Source: Halothermothrix sp.
Lineage (GTDB): Bacteria; Bacillota; Halanaerobiia; DY22613
Length of the DNA: 64,000 nt
Assembly (NCBI GenBank): GCA_016841825.1
Contig: JAENYK010000007.1
Coordinates: 112,846 to 176,845 of the forward strand
Reading direction: 5' to 3'
Part shown: positions 55,755-64,000 of the stretch, piece after piece
Position numbering within the stretch: position 1 is the stretch's first letter
How the letters are laid out: every line of letters begins with the position of its first letter
Notes under the pieces: generated by a model
Told to the model about the DNA's origin: nothing
What the model saw: only the letters and a program-made list of their open reading frames with translations
Databases searched by the model: none
Position numbers and translations under genes: made by a program

Positions 55755-57086
55755 TTAATTCTTCACCTCCATCAAATTCATCTCTACTAGTTGATCAATC
55801 AGGCTATTAAAATCTTGCACAAAAATCGTGTTAGGAATATTAGCCTTAAACTCTTTGTCACTTAAGCCATCAATAAATAGTCGATCATCATTTAAGACTA
55901 CTTCGGGCAAGATTACCAGATGATACCGCTCAGGGCCAGCTTTTAAAATAGCCCTCTCCAAATCCTGACCAGTTAGCAGACCTGCAACAGTAACCTTCTC
56001 ACCAAAAAACTGATTAGTCACAGCCAGTAAATCAATCTGTAGATCCTGCACCTGTCTTAAAGGCTCTATAGCCCGCTTTAAGACCTGTTGACCCAAAGTA
56101 CTGGTGACTAGCAAAAGGTTAACTGGTTTCAACATTCTCTCAGGGAGTAAAGGCTGAAGATCTTCTATCTCATCAATTACCAGCCGGGATAGACCGATCC
56201 CATTCTCCAACTGAGGGAACCCATGATACTCTTCCACAGTCGGAAATTCTCTTCCTGTCAAAAGATAAAATTCATCTGCCAGATAGACAAAATTCTCCTC
56301 ACAACGGCTAAATTTGTGCTGAAAAGAACTGACAATCTGATAGACCTCTTCTGCTTTTTCAGAAATAAAGGAAGATAAAGGATACAGTTTTTCACGATAT
56401 CTGGTCAAACCTACAGGAACAATGGCTAAAGAAAGAAGGTTAGGTCGTAAAGTAGCTAAATCTTCAATACTTCGATGCAGTTCTTTTCCATCATTGATTC
56501 CGGGGCAGAGCACTATCTGTGTATGAAATTCAATACCTGCTTTTTTTAACTCCTGCAAAATATTCATAATCCTTCCGGCATCTCTCTTGCCCATCATCCG
56601 TTTTCGGAGTTCAGGATTGGTAGTGTGCACAGAAACATAAAGCGGTGATAACTTCAAACCTTTAATCCTCTCTAGATCTGCTTCTGCTAAATTAGTCAAG
56701 GTAATAAAACTTCCCTGTAAAAAAGAAAAACGATAATCATCATCCTTGAAAGATAACGTTTTACGTAAACCTTCAGGCATCTGATGAACAAAACAGAAGA
56801 TACAATGGTTGGAACATTCCTTAAGTTCATCATAGATAATACCTTCCAGACGAATACCCAGATCTTCTCCCACTTCCCGTTCTACATCTAATAGCCATTC
56901 CTCACCAGAAGGTTTAGCAATCAAAATCTCCAGATGATCATCACTAGTCAAATACACAAAATCTATGTAATCCTTTGGATATTGCCCCTGAATACTTAAT
57001 AACAGATCACCCGATTCCACACCCAGCTCATCAGCGATACTATTAACCATAACCTGTGCAATCCTGATACCTCTCTGCTCAACCAT
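55755..57086 (-). CDS. DUF512-family protein with PDZ-like and radical-SAM-like iron-sulfur parts
   Basis: 443 aa from ATG 57086, which has AAAGGGGATATGAATTG upstream; the ATG at 57107 has none. An N-terminal PDZ-like segment ([19 protein letters not shown]) is followed by a CxxxCxxC cluster ([19 protein letters not shown]) and [17 protein letters not shown], then the C-terminal DUF512 domain ([32 protein letters not shown]). The family is often paired with der in Clostridia. The reaction is not established. It ends 1 bp before der. Confidence 0.9.
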   Translation of the reverse strand: MVEQRGIRIAQVMVNSIADELGVESGDLLLSIQGQYPKDYIDFVYLTSDDHLEILIAKPSGEEWLLDVEREVGEDLGIRLEGIIYDELKECSNHCIFCFVHQMPEGLRKTLSFKDDDYRFSFLQGSFITLTNLAEADLERIKGLKLSPLYVSVHTTNPELRKRMMGKRDAGRIMNILQELKKAGIEFHTQIVLCPGINDGKELHRSIEDLATLRPNLLSLAIVPVGLTRYREKLYPLSSFISEKAEEVYQIVSSFQHKFSRCEENFVYLADEFYLLTGREFPTVEEYHGFPQLENGIGLSRLVIDEIEDLQPLLPERMLKPVNLLLVTSTLGQQVLKRAIEPLRQVQDLQIDLLAVTNQFFGEKVTVAGLLTGQDLERAILKAGPERYHLVILPEVVLNDDRLFIDGLSDKEFKANIPNTIFVQDFNSLIDQLVEMNLMEVKN

Positions 57087-57291
57087 CAATTCATATCCCC
57101 TTTGCATACTACAGCCAATTACAAAAATTAGTACTAGGTAATAAAAAATATTACCCTCTTATTATCTACTAAATTCCCCATTTCGTCAAGGGCTTATAAA
57201 TATTTAATACCTTTATTTTAGAATCAACCTCTATAGTATTGGAATCATTGTCGATTGGATTAGTTCTTCAATATATCGTTTTAATGGTATA

Positions 57292-57774
57292 CTATTTTGC
57301 TCTATTTTCCTTTTGAAAATAGCTAACATCTCTTTTGGCTTTAACTACCAATTTGACAAAATCAAAATATACTTTCTGTAACCCACGAACAGTCAATGGC
57401 CTTCCCAAATTAATCCATCCAAGTTTTCTGGACAAAAAACCACCTATTCGGGTCCAAAAATTAACTTTGGGTAGTGTATTAATAAACACATAACTGGTTC
57501 CCGATACCCCCATATTTTGTAAAAGACTCTGAATACTATTTAGAACTAATTCTTTGTCAGATTTCATTCCAATTATGAAAACTTCATTGTCCAATTCATC
57601 ATAGCCAAAAAAAAATGGAGTTCCAATCTGGGAGGTCTCAGTTTTATCATAATAAGGGAGGTTAATTATCTCCGCAATTGATGGAATTATTTTCGTACTT
57701 AACATTCCTGTATGGATGGCTGCTGCCAGAACTGATGAATGAGCACTTCCATAACAATAATAGAATATTTTCAT
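57292..57774 (-). CDS. DUF3189-family protein, copy A (160 aa)
   Basis: Starts KIFYYCYGSAHSSVLAAAIH, the family opening (YYCYGGAHSS type), with FFFGYDELDNEVFIIGM and NTLPKVNFWTRIGGFLSR later. DUF3189 proteins occur in spore formers; function unknown. GGGGGAGG overlaps the end of the upstream paralogue, so translation is probably coupled. Confidence 0.88.
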   Translation of the reverse strand: MKIFYYCYGSAHSSVLAAAIHTGMLSTKIIPSIAEIINLPYYDKTETSQIGTPFFFGYDELDNEVFIIGMKSDKELVLNSIQSLLQNMGVSGTSYVFINTLPKVNFWTRIGGFLSRKLGWINLGRPLTVRGLQKVYFDFVKLVVKAKRDVSYFQKENRAK

Positions 57775-58239
57775 CTAGTTATCCTCCCCCTGTAGAAGTT
57801 TTTTTTTCACTTCAAACACCAATTTATTAACTTCTGGTCTGACTTTTTCCAGACCACCAAATAATCCATTCAAGTAAAGATACTTACGATCGCGATTCTC
57901 ACTAAGGGGGTTAAGTAAGTCAAAAAACCTTACCGATGAACTTGCCAATGGTTGAACATCGACAAAAATAAAATCCTGATTTAATTTAAAAATTCGATTT
58001 AAGCCCAGATAAGCATTACGAATTATCGGAAAAGACTTAACCCTCCCTAACACAAAAATTTCATTACCCTGAGCATCTAAGCCCATATAATGCAAAGTCC
58101 CCGGCGACTTTGCACCAAGAAAATAAGGTAATTGACGCAAATCCCACCGAGAAACATTATCACCAATTAGCTGCAGATGGATCGCTGCAGCTATAATCGA
58201 AAGATGTCGTCCTAATTTATCATGATAGATTACTTTCAT
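57775..58239 (-). CDS. DUF3189-family protein, copy B (154 aa)
   Basis: Start at ATG 58239 after AGGAGAGGTTGT. Opens KVIYHDKLGRHLSIIAAAIH, aligned with copy A but with the Cys and the Ser pair changed. FILGAKSP-like spacing (YFLGAKSPGTLHYMGLDAQG), then EIFVLGRVKSFPIIRNAYL. A diverged tandem duplicate of the next gene. Confidence 0.85.
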   Translation of the reverse strand: MKVIYHDKLGRHLSIIAAAIHLQLIGDNVSRWDLRQLPYFLGAKSPGTLHYMGLDAQGNEIFVLGRVKSFPIIRNAYLGLNRIFKLNQDFIFVDVQPLASSSVRFFDLLNPLSENRDRKYLYLNGLFGGLEKVRPEVNKLVFEVKKKLLQGEDN

Positions 58240-58250
58240 ACAACCTCTCC

Positions 58251-58448
58251 TCAATGTTTCACAATAATCCGTAAACCTTCACTTAATTCATGTACCATCG
58301 ACATAGTGATGCGCGAAAACAACATACTTTGCTCTTCTAACTCTTGTTTATCTTTAACGATAAAAATTGGTGCAGAGCCAGCTACTGTGTTTGCTTTATC
58401 TTTTGTCACAAAGATTGCCAGAACGGTGTTATTTAAAGAAATATCCAT
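58251..58448 (-). CDS. Capping-complex subunit for YIEGIA (65 aa)
   Basis: A 65-residue protein (NNTVLAIFVTKDKANTVAGS, APIFIVKDKQELEEQSMLFS) encoded directly after the YIEGIA gene. It matches the small partner protein known by that name in databases of spore formers. GGGTGGGGATGA precedes the ATG. Role within the complex is not established. Confidence 0.85.
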   Translation of the reverse strand: MDISLNNTVLAIFVTKDKANTVAGSAPIFIVKDKQELEEQSMLFSRITMSMVHELSEGLRIIVKH

Positions 58449-58463
58449 TCATCCCCACCCTTC

Positions 58464-59354
58464 CTAATCTGAAGCCATCTTGCCTGCTTTGGATTGCAGT
58501 GGTTTCCGCTTAGCACTTTCCAGAACGGGAACCCGATTAACAGCTTTGATTAATGCTTCTCCATCTGGTTCAATGGTCATAATAATCATACATACCCGTC
58601 CTGTTTCTAGATCCAGTCTGGCTAATGGAGAATACTGCTGAATCCCCACATCCAATTCTATACCTAATTGAGTTGCCGCATCATGTAAGATAGCTTGTCT
58701 CTGACCAATATTCGCTAAAGTGGCTCTGGCGTCATCATCTTTAGGTTTAATCACTAGACCCAAACCATGTTTTTTCCAGTTCTTTAAACCTTCATCCTCA
58801 CCTACATTCATCATAATCACATCTTCAATTCCAATATTCTTTCCGTTAAATGTAATCGGAACCTGTTCCACGACCGCAATATCTCTCACTCGCTTACCCA
58901 CCATAGCCAATGACATCAAAAGGATAAAGACAACCCCTGTTAATACACCAGGGATTAATTCGAGAAAATGTATTGTCAGAGAAGCAATAAAAGCAGTCAA
59001 CATTGCTAAATAATTTCTTGCTTCAAATAGCTTTGCAATTCCTTCAATGTAAGCTTTCCCCCGGGGAACCAGTTCGGTCTCTTCAATCTCTCCCAGAGTC
59101 TGGCGTTCAATGTTACGAATATCTCTAAACTGTTGAGCTGCCAGAGCTAGAAAAGTCACAGCCACATAATTTTCTTCTAATAAAGCGGGTAGAGCCAATC
59201 CCCCCAATGCCGCTGCAATAAACCCTAAAGTTAGATGAGTGACATAGGCGTGGGGGTAACTGGGATACTGACGATAATCGACTCTGAGAGTATAAAATCT
59301 AGCCAATGTCCCGAGTAGAACACTGATCGAGATTAGTACACCATATTTATCCAT
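58464..59354 (-). CDS. YIEGIA-family membrane protein (296 aa)
   Basis: Named for the motif present here as KAYIEGIAKLFEARNYLAML. Three to four hydrophobic segments lie in the first 160 residues (VLISISVLLGTLARFYTL; LTLGFIAAALGGLALPAL; GVLTGVVFILLMSLAMVG); a cytosolic domain follows (VPITFNGKNIGIEDVIMMNV). The family is restricted to endospore formers and sits beside sporulation genes; biochemical function unknown. GGAGG precedes the ATG. Confidence 0.9.
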   Translation of the reverse strand: MDKYGVLISISVLLGTLARFYTLRVDYRQYPSYPHAYVTHLTLGFIAAALGGLALPALLEENYVAVTFLALAAQQFRDIRNIERQTLGEIEETELVPRGKAYIEGIAKLFEARNYLAMLTAFIASLTIHFLELIPGVLTGVVFILLMSLAMVGKRVRDIAVVEQVPITFNGKNIGIEDVIMMNVGEDEGLKNWKKHGLGLVIKPKDDDARATLANIGQRQAILHDAATQLGIELDVGIQQYSPLARLDLETGRVCMIIMTIEPDGEALIKAVNRVPVLESAKRKPLQSKAGKMASD

Positions 59355-59365
59355 GGAGTAGCCTC

Positions 59366-60571
59366 CTATTTTCGCTTGCTGTTTTTATCTCGTTTCTTTT
59401 CTTTTTTACGGTTACGTCCCAGTATATTGGCAAATTCCTCTCCAGTAAACTCTTTCAAACGACCTCCGACACCCGAAAGTCCCTTTTCATTTAACAGTAG
59501 ATAACCAACTCCTACTACGATTAACCCTCCTAATACCCAGAGAAGATTAGTCCAACTAGCACTCCCCATCGCCCGGTCAGTACCCTGTTCACCACCACCA
59601 AGAGATGCATTGGTTCCATAAAGAACAGTATTTATCGTATCAGCTAAATCTGCTGTACTCTTAGCAGCTGCCTGTTCAGTGGTCACATGAGTACCAAATT
59701 CAAAGAGTAAAGCTCTGGGAGAAAGATCTTGATTATATTTACCTTTCGCATAAAAAATTCCTTTGATTAATCCTGGATATTTCTTATCTGCAACTGCTTT
59801 CAACCTTTTAGCTAATTCTTCATTGGTATTCATGTTGGGATTTTGTCGTCCCACTACCAGACGAATTTTGCTCATCTCTTGACCTTTAACCTTAGTCATG
59901 TATTCGTTAGCTCGCGGAATTGCATCTCGATGAACGTCAAAAATAGCACTAGCACCATCTTTTAAGAGAGCAGCTGCAGTACCTCTAGAACGCTCATAGG
60001 CAGCACCATCATGAGGTAGAAAAGATTCTTCCGATTGAACTACTTTGATACCTTTCTTTTCTAACTGCTCTTTTAACATTGCACCGACATCATAAATTTC
60101 ACCACGTTCAGGTTTAAAAGCTGGCCCAGGAGCATATGATTCAGCACTATGAGTATGATATAACCCTACCAATTTATTACTATCTTTACCCTGAACAAGT
60201 GGTGGTAATTGATCGATAGAACCGGCCAGTGCCTCTCCACTCAATAGTTCAATCTTTCCTTTATCCCTGGCGACTGCTTTACCATCTTCAACTTTGATAA
60301 CTTCATATTCATGATTATCTTCATTAATATATCTGTCACCAACACTAATACCCATACAACTTCCAAAAATATAGTTCCCCTCTTCGTCGTAGACATCTGT
60401 TAGGTCTTCTTCTCTATGCCCAATCAAGGAGTCTAAAGGATCTATAATAGTTTTTGCCGGCAAGTCCAACTCACCTATGTGATCGATCTCGTAATCTGCA
60501 AAAGCTACTGGACTCAAACAAAATACCAAAAAAAGAGATGCAATAAGAAAAAAATTTCTCTGCTTAATCAT
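59366..60571 (-). CDS. spoIIP: Stage II sporulation protein P, septal/cortex amidase-endopeptidase
   Basis: 401 aa from ATG 60571, which follows AAAGGAGGTAAAAAAG and overlaps the end of the upstream gene by 8 bp. Signal peptide FFLIASLFLVFCLSPVAFA, the SpoIIP domain with VGLYHTHSAESYAPG (metal His), SAIFDVHRDAIPR and ALLFEFGTHVTTEQAA (Glu), then one C-terminal membrane anchor (LLWVLGGLIVVGVGYLLL) and a basic tail. SpoIIP, with SpoIID/M, degrades peptidoglycan during engulfment. Confidence 0.93.
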   Translation of the reverse strand: MIKQRNFFLIASLFLVFCLSPVAFADYEIDHIGELDLPAKTIIDPLDSLIGHREEDLTDVYDEEGNYIFGSCMGISVGDRYINEDNHEYEVIKVEDGKAVARDKGKIELLSGEALAGSIDQLPPLVQGKDSNKLVGLYHTHSAESYAPGPAFKPERGEIYDVGAMLKEQLEKKGIKVVQSEESFLPHDGAAYERSRGTAAALLKDGASAIFDVHRDAIPRANEYMTKVKGQEMSKIRLVVGRQNPNMNTNEELAKRLKAVADKKYPGLIKGIFYAKGKYNQDLSPRALLFEFGTHVTTEQAAAKSTADLADTINTVLYGTNASLGGGEQGTDRAMGSASWTNLLWVLGGLIVVGVGYLLLNEKGLSGVGGRLKEFTGEEFANILGRNRKKEKKRDKNSKRK

Positions 60572-61313
60572 CTTTTTTACCTCCTTTTTTAACCTGAAAA
60601 CGCTTCCGACGTTCATCAGGTTTCTCTCCCAGATAATTAGCAAATTCCGAAGACTTTAAACCTCGCGGGCGATTGTCTCCTTTAACCGGACCGCCTCCCA
60701 AACGTTCCCGGATTTCACCAAAGATTTCTGCAATTGCTACTGCGATAATACCCGCAATGACCATTGTATCAAATATTCCAGCACCACCTATATTTATCGC
60801 AGTCGAATAACCACGGACAAAATAATTCATAAACTGAGTAAACAGGTTATATGTTAAATACCCTAAAACTCCAGATACAAATGCAGAACGACGTGAACGA
60901 CCTGCAATATAGGCCACTATACCACCTACAATCGCAATAACATATTGTGGATCAATAATATCCCGATCAGTATGTCCTGCATTAAAGAAAAAATAATTAG
61001 CAACCACATAGATAGCTGCGGCAGTAACCAAAGTAGAAAGAATTGCTCTTACCCATTCCTTAGTAGTTCCTGCCTGGCTCAAAACATAGACTGCCAGAAT
61101 AATTGGTACAACCCCGCCTCCCAAATTAATAGAAACTCGGGGTGAACTGGACAGAGGAATATCGACAAAACTCCCTGCAATCATTGCCACAATAAAGATA
61201 ATAGCCGCCTTATCTGTCAGATGCAATCTGTCTAAAACACGTTGGGCAACTCCAAAAAAAACAAGGGCTCCTACTCCAACTAAAAGAAGAACTCCAATTG
61301 GCACTACATCCAC
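60564..61313 (-). CDS. Polytopic membrane protein, DUF1614-like (249 aa)
   Basis: Six or so hydrophobic segments with the conserved-looking FVDIPLSSSPRVSINLGGGV and VPIILAVYVL near residues 50-80. Later come YVIAIVGGIVAYIAGRSRRS and GGAGIFDTMVIAGIIAVAIA, and a basic C-terminal tail sharing SSEFANYLGEKP with the tail of the SpoIIP protein (GEEFANILGRN). It overlaps spoIIP. The DUF1614 assignment is by pattern, moderate confidence. Confidence 0.75.
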   Translation of the reverse strand: MDVVPIGVLLLVGVGALVFFGVAQRVLDRLHLTDKAAIIFIVAMIAGSFVDIPLSSSPRVSINLGGGVVPIILAVYVLSQAGTTKEWVRAILSTLVTAAAIYVVANYFFFNAGHTDRDIIDPQYVIAIVGGIVAYIAGRSRRSAFVSGVLGYLTYNLFTQFMNYFVRGYSTAINIGGAGIFDTMVIAGIIAVAIAEIFGEIRERLGGGPVKGDNRPRGLKSSEFANYLGEKPDERRKRFQVKKGGKKDD

Positions 61314-61397
61314 CTCCAGGTTATTTATTTCGTCAATAGGTTTCCCTGTAAAAGATTCAATTATGCGAATCTGGAACGGGAAGTAACTTATAAAAAA

Positions 61398-61416
61398 ACC
61401 TCCCTGATCAGGAGGT
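61398..61416 (-). terminator. Intrinsic terminator upstream of the DUF1614-like gene
   Basis: CCTCC/GGAGG stem extended by CTGATCAG, with TTTTTTT following on the minus strand. Second of two terminators between the IspH-S1 gene and the sporulation operon. Confidence 0.8.
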
Positions 61417-61454
61417 GGATTGTTAACCTATTAATTCTAATGCATTACAAAAAT

Positions 61455-61485
61455 CAACCCCAAGCAGAATATCCGCTTGGGGTTG
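61455..61485 (-). terminator. Intrinsic terminator of the IspH-S1 fusion gene
   Basis: CAACCCCAAGC and GCTTGGGGTTG perfect arms, followed by ATTTTTG on the minus strand. Confidence 0.85.
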
Positions 61486-61509
61486 TTACACTACAGATGC
61501 AGTCAAGAT

Positions 61510-63588
61510 CTACTTATTATTATCAAAAATGTCACCAATCATCTCACCAATAGAGAACCCACTGGTTTCCTGTGGAGCAGTAGAATAAGTGTCTGCTTCT
61601 TTGCGATCACTAGCTTTCGCAGATTTCTCTGGTTTTGGTTTTGGAGCTGGAGCAGGTTCCAGTTCCTTCATGGACAGACCCACTTTACGTTCAGCTTCAT
61701 TGATATTGATGATCTTAGTATCCACTTTGTCACCAACTTGAACAACTTCAGTAGCTTTTTCAACATGACGGCGAGCCAGTTGAGAGATGTGAATAAGACC
61801 TTCGATACCAGGAACGATCTCCATGAAAGCACCGAAATCAACAGTTTTAGTGATAGTTCCATTAACTACATCACCAACACTATGATTCTCAATAAACTGT
61901 ATCCATGGATCTGGCAGAATCTGCTTCAGACCAAGAGCAATTCTCTCATTCTCAATGTCAAGTTTTAAAACCTTAACATTTATCTGTTCACCTTCCTGTA
62001 GTACTTCGGAAGGATGATCAATGCGACCCCAGGACATTTCAGAGATATGTAATAATCCCTCAATGCCACCCAAATCTATAAAGGCACCAAAATCAACAAT
62101 CTTAGTCACAGTACCCTCAACAGTTTGACCTTCTTCTAACTTGGCGATTGTCTCAGCTTTAGCAGCTTCACGCTCTTCTTCCAAAACAACCTTTCTGGAA
62201 AGAACTACATTGTTGTTAGCTCTATCAACTTCGATAACTTTTAATTTCAAAGTTTGACCGACAAATTGCTCTAAGTTCTCAACATACTCAATAGCTACAT
62301 GAGATGCTGGTACAAACCCTCGTAAACCAATATCAACTACCAGACCGCCTTTAACAACCCGGGTAACTTCAGCTTCTAAGATCTGACCTTGCTCATAAGC
62401 TTCCAGAATGCTTTCCCAGGCTTGCTCACGGGCTAAACGCTTTCTGGAAAGATGAATATTACCATCTTCATCTTCCAGACCGATTACTACTACTTCAATC
62501 GAATCTCCCTCTTTTACTACTTCATCAGCAGATTGCACAGGGCGATTAGTCAATTCGTCTAAAGTAATGATACCATCAGATTTGTAACCAATGTTTACAA
62601 ATACTGCGTCATCTTTAACCTGAACAACGGTACCAGTATACTTTTGACCTTTCTTTAATTGAGCGATGGAATGATCTAACATCATCTCTTGCTCAGTTTG
62701 ATTTTCAGTGTTGTTAACCTCATCGGTTAAAACTTCTTTCTTTTCATCAGCGAATTCACTCATTACATCCAAGACCTCCTTAATTATCCAATTCGGGGTC
62801 GACGCCCCTGCGGTAACACCAACCCTCTCAACTTCTCGAAACCAGTCCTTTTCTAGCTCGTGGGCAGTTTCAATGTGATAGGTCGTTACCTCTTGATTGT
62901 GACAGATTTCTACCAATCTGTTGGTATTTGCACTATTTCTGCCACCAATGACTAACATTAAATCTACTTTCCTAGCTAGATCAGAAGCTGCTTTCTGCTT
63001 TTCTTCAGTGGTTGTGCAGATAGTATTAAATACCTTAATCTCCTTTGCCAGTTCCAACAATCGGGAAACTACTCCTTGAAAACTCTGTATAGATAGAGTT
63101 GTCTGAGCAATAACCCCGACTTTACGTCTTAATTTATGCTCACTAAGCTCATCAGCGGTTTTGACCACCAGAGCATCATAGTTCACGGAACCGACGATTC
63201 CAATAACTTCTGGATGGTTCTGATCGCCACAGATAAGAACCTGATAGCCATCTTCAACAAGTTGTTTTGCGTACTCTTGTGCCCGTTTCACATATGGACA
63301 GGTAGCATCAATAATCTCTAATCCCTGTTCTGTAATCTCATCAATTACATGGGGCGGAACACCATGTGAACGAATTAACACAATCCCTTCGCGTATATCA
63401 TGATAATCCTCAATAGCTTTGACTCCTACTTCTTCTAGACGTTGGACTACCTGTGGATTGTGAATCAATGGACCTAGAGTAAACAAGGGTCTATCTGATT
63501 GCCGAGCCAGGTCCATGACCAGGTCAGTCGCCCGTTTAACCCCAAAGCAGAATCCAGCATGATCTGCTAACACAATCTCCAGAACCAT
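61510..63588 (-). CDS. Bifunctional IspH (HMBPP reductase) - ribosomal protein S1 fusion
   Basis: 692 aa from ATG 63588 (AAGG 6 bases upstream). N-terminal IspH, about 1-280, with all three cluster Cys: C14 (GFCFGVKRA), C97 (ATCPYVKRA), C191 (TICTTTEEK), plus NHPE (E127) for proton transfer and GASTPNW. It makes IPP/DMAPP in the MEP pathway. After a short acidic linker, four S1 RNA-binding repeats follow (GTVVQVKDDAVFVNIGYKSD; VVKGGLVVDIGLRGFVPASH; GTVTKIVDFGAFIDLGGIEG; GTITKTVDFGAFMEIVPGIE) and a Pro/Lys-rich tail. This fusion is known in Clostridia and relatives. Confidence 0.96.
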   Translation of the reverse strand: MVLEIVLADHAGFCFGVKRATDLVMDLARQSDRPLFTLGPLIHNPQVVQRLEEVGVKAIEDYHDIREGIVLIRSHGVPPHVIDEITEQGLEIIDATCPYVKRAQEYAKQLVEDGYQVLICGDQNHPEVIGIVGSVNYDALVVKTADELSEHKLRRKVGVIAQTTLSIQSFQGVVSRLLELAKEIKVFNTICTTTEEKQKAASDLARKVDLMLVIGGRNSANTNRLVEICHNQEVTTYHIETAHELEKDWFREVERVGVTAGASTPNWIIKEVLDVMSEFADEKKEVLTDEVNNTENQTEQEMMLDHSIAQLKKGQKYTGTVVQVKDDAVFVNIGYKSDGIITLDELTNRPVQSADEVVKEGDSIEVVVIGLEDEDGNIHLSRKRLAREQAWESILEAYEQGQILEAEVTRVVKGGLVVDIGLRGFVPASHVAIEYVENLEQFVGQTLKLKVIEVDRANNNVVLSRKVVLEEEREAAKAETIAKLEEGQTVEGTVTKIVDFGAFIDLGGIEGLLHISEMSWGRIDHPSEVLQEGEQINVKVLKLDIENERIALGLKQILPDPWIQFIENHSVGDVVNGTITKTVDFGAFMEIVPGIEGLIHISQLARRHVEKATEVVQVGDKVDTKIININEAERKVGLSMKELEPAPAPKPKPEKSAKASDRKEADTYSTAPQETSGFSIGEMIGDIFDNNK

Positions 63589-63944
63589 CACCTCCCTTCC
63601 AACACAACAAAGACTTAAAACATGAGCCACCAATCTCCCGGACAGGTGTACGGTATTTACGCTAAAAGTTTTAAGTTGTATTCATTATTTTGAAACTCAC
63701 CACCGTAATACATTCGTCATGGAATTGCATATTCCTTCCTTCAAGTGAAAAAAACTATGCAAAAAGGTAACTTAACTATTCTTTTGGTGGTTTTTTCCTT
63801 AACCTAAATAAAAAAATTACAAATATTATACTTAAAGTAAAGATTCTACTTATCTATGCTCAAAATATCTTAGTCCCTTTGCATATTATTTCTCCTAGAT
63901 AACTATTTATCCATTAATCTGAGCAATTATTTTAATTTTTGTAT
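63589..63944. other. Intergenic region upstream of the IspH-S1 gene
   Basis: 356 bp, AT-rich, with no frame I can support and no clear terminator for the incoming gene or consensus promoter. It separates the last partial gene from the fusion gene. Confidence 0.4.
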
Positions 63945-64000
63945 TTACACACCGAGTTCTAACTGTTGGGCAATCTTATCCATGATTAATTCACCAACTA
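63945..64000 (-). CDS. 3' end of a gene cut by the window edge
   Basis: The frame VGELIMDKIAQQLELGV followed by TAA is open to the window edge. It lies upstream of IspH-S1, where related genomes often carry plsC or cmk, and the helical tail would suit an acyltransferase end, but 17 residues are too few to name it. Confidence 0.4.
   Translation of the reverse strand, partial: VGELIMDKIAQQLELGV

Noticed and set aside
61477-61968. 163-codon plus-strand frame opposite the S1 part of the IspH-S1 gene
   Set aside because: Antisense to conserved S1 repeats and running across the terminator; low-complexity Phe/Ser composition.

Overview
The window is AT-rich bacterial DNA that looks like the chromosome of a spore-forming anaerobic Bacillota, in the Clostridia or Halanaerobiia range. 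The signs are SpoIVA and SpoIIP, the YIEGIA block, an IspH-ribosomal protein S1 fusion, DUF3189 and DUF1540 proteins, and an HU-spoIVA-gpsA-plsY-der-(ispH-rpsA) order that resembles the hbs-spoIVA-gpsA-der-rpsA neighbourhood of Bacillus. I do not name a species. No rRNA, tRNA or CRISPR array was seen. Most genes lie on the minus strand.

Region 1 (1-20 kb) is a hybrid NRPS/trans-AT polyketide cluster, all on the minus strand. In transcription order it holds a type II thioesterase, an NRPS (A-PCP-C-A-PCP plus a stray half condensation domain), a free-standing malonyl transferase of the FabD/FenF kind, two single-module PKSs without AT domains (KS-DH-KR-ACP each), and the start of a third PKS cut by the window edge. 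The second adenylation domain reads as leucine-type. The first lacks the usual amine-binding Asp. Upstream sit a decayed stretch and a TPR protein followed 18 bp later by a 47-residue exported-looking peptide, which resembles an RRNPP/Rap-Phr style signalling pair and has its own clear promoter.

Region 2 (20-28.6 kb) is accessory. It has a GNAT-like protein, then a run of nine very short minus-strand reading frames (17-38 codons), each with a strong Shine-Dalgarno sequence and most coding lysine/arginine-rich tails. This run matches nothing I recognise and is the most novel item here. A chemoreceptor, an AbrB regulator, a DUF212/YuiD membrane protein, a dGTPase and a FosB-like enzyme follow.

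Region 3 (28.8-35.6 kb) is a tight four-gene minus-strand operon: a methyltransferase-like protein with a normal SAM motif but a degenerate catalytic motif IV, a 244-residue unknown, a 1195-residue P-loop ATPase resembling PglY/BrxC (DUF6079-like), and a small acidic protein. It looks like an antiphage or DNA-modification system of unusual composition.

Region 4 (36-50.5 kb) is housekeeping: PgsA, an M42 peptidase, a double-HTH regulator, RluD-type and RsmF-type rRNA modification enzymes, TrkH and a TrkA-like protein, a cyclophilin, DegV, a tandem HD-GYP protein flanked by two small DUF1540 proteins, and several palindromic repeats.

Region 5 (50.5-64 kb) is the conserved sporulation, lipid and translation block: HU, SpoIVA, GpsA, PlsY, Der, a DUF512 radical-SAM-like protein, two DUF3189 proteins, YIEGIA with its capping subunit, SpoIIP, a polytopic membrane protein, the IspH-S1 fusion and the tail of one more gene. 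Many genes end in clear intrinsic terminators. For many ORFs I moved the start to an internal ATG, GTG or TTG with a well-spaced ribosome binding site.
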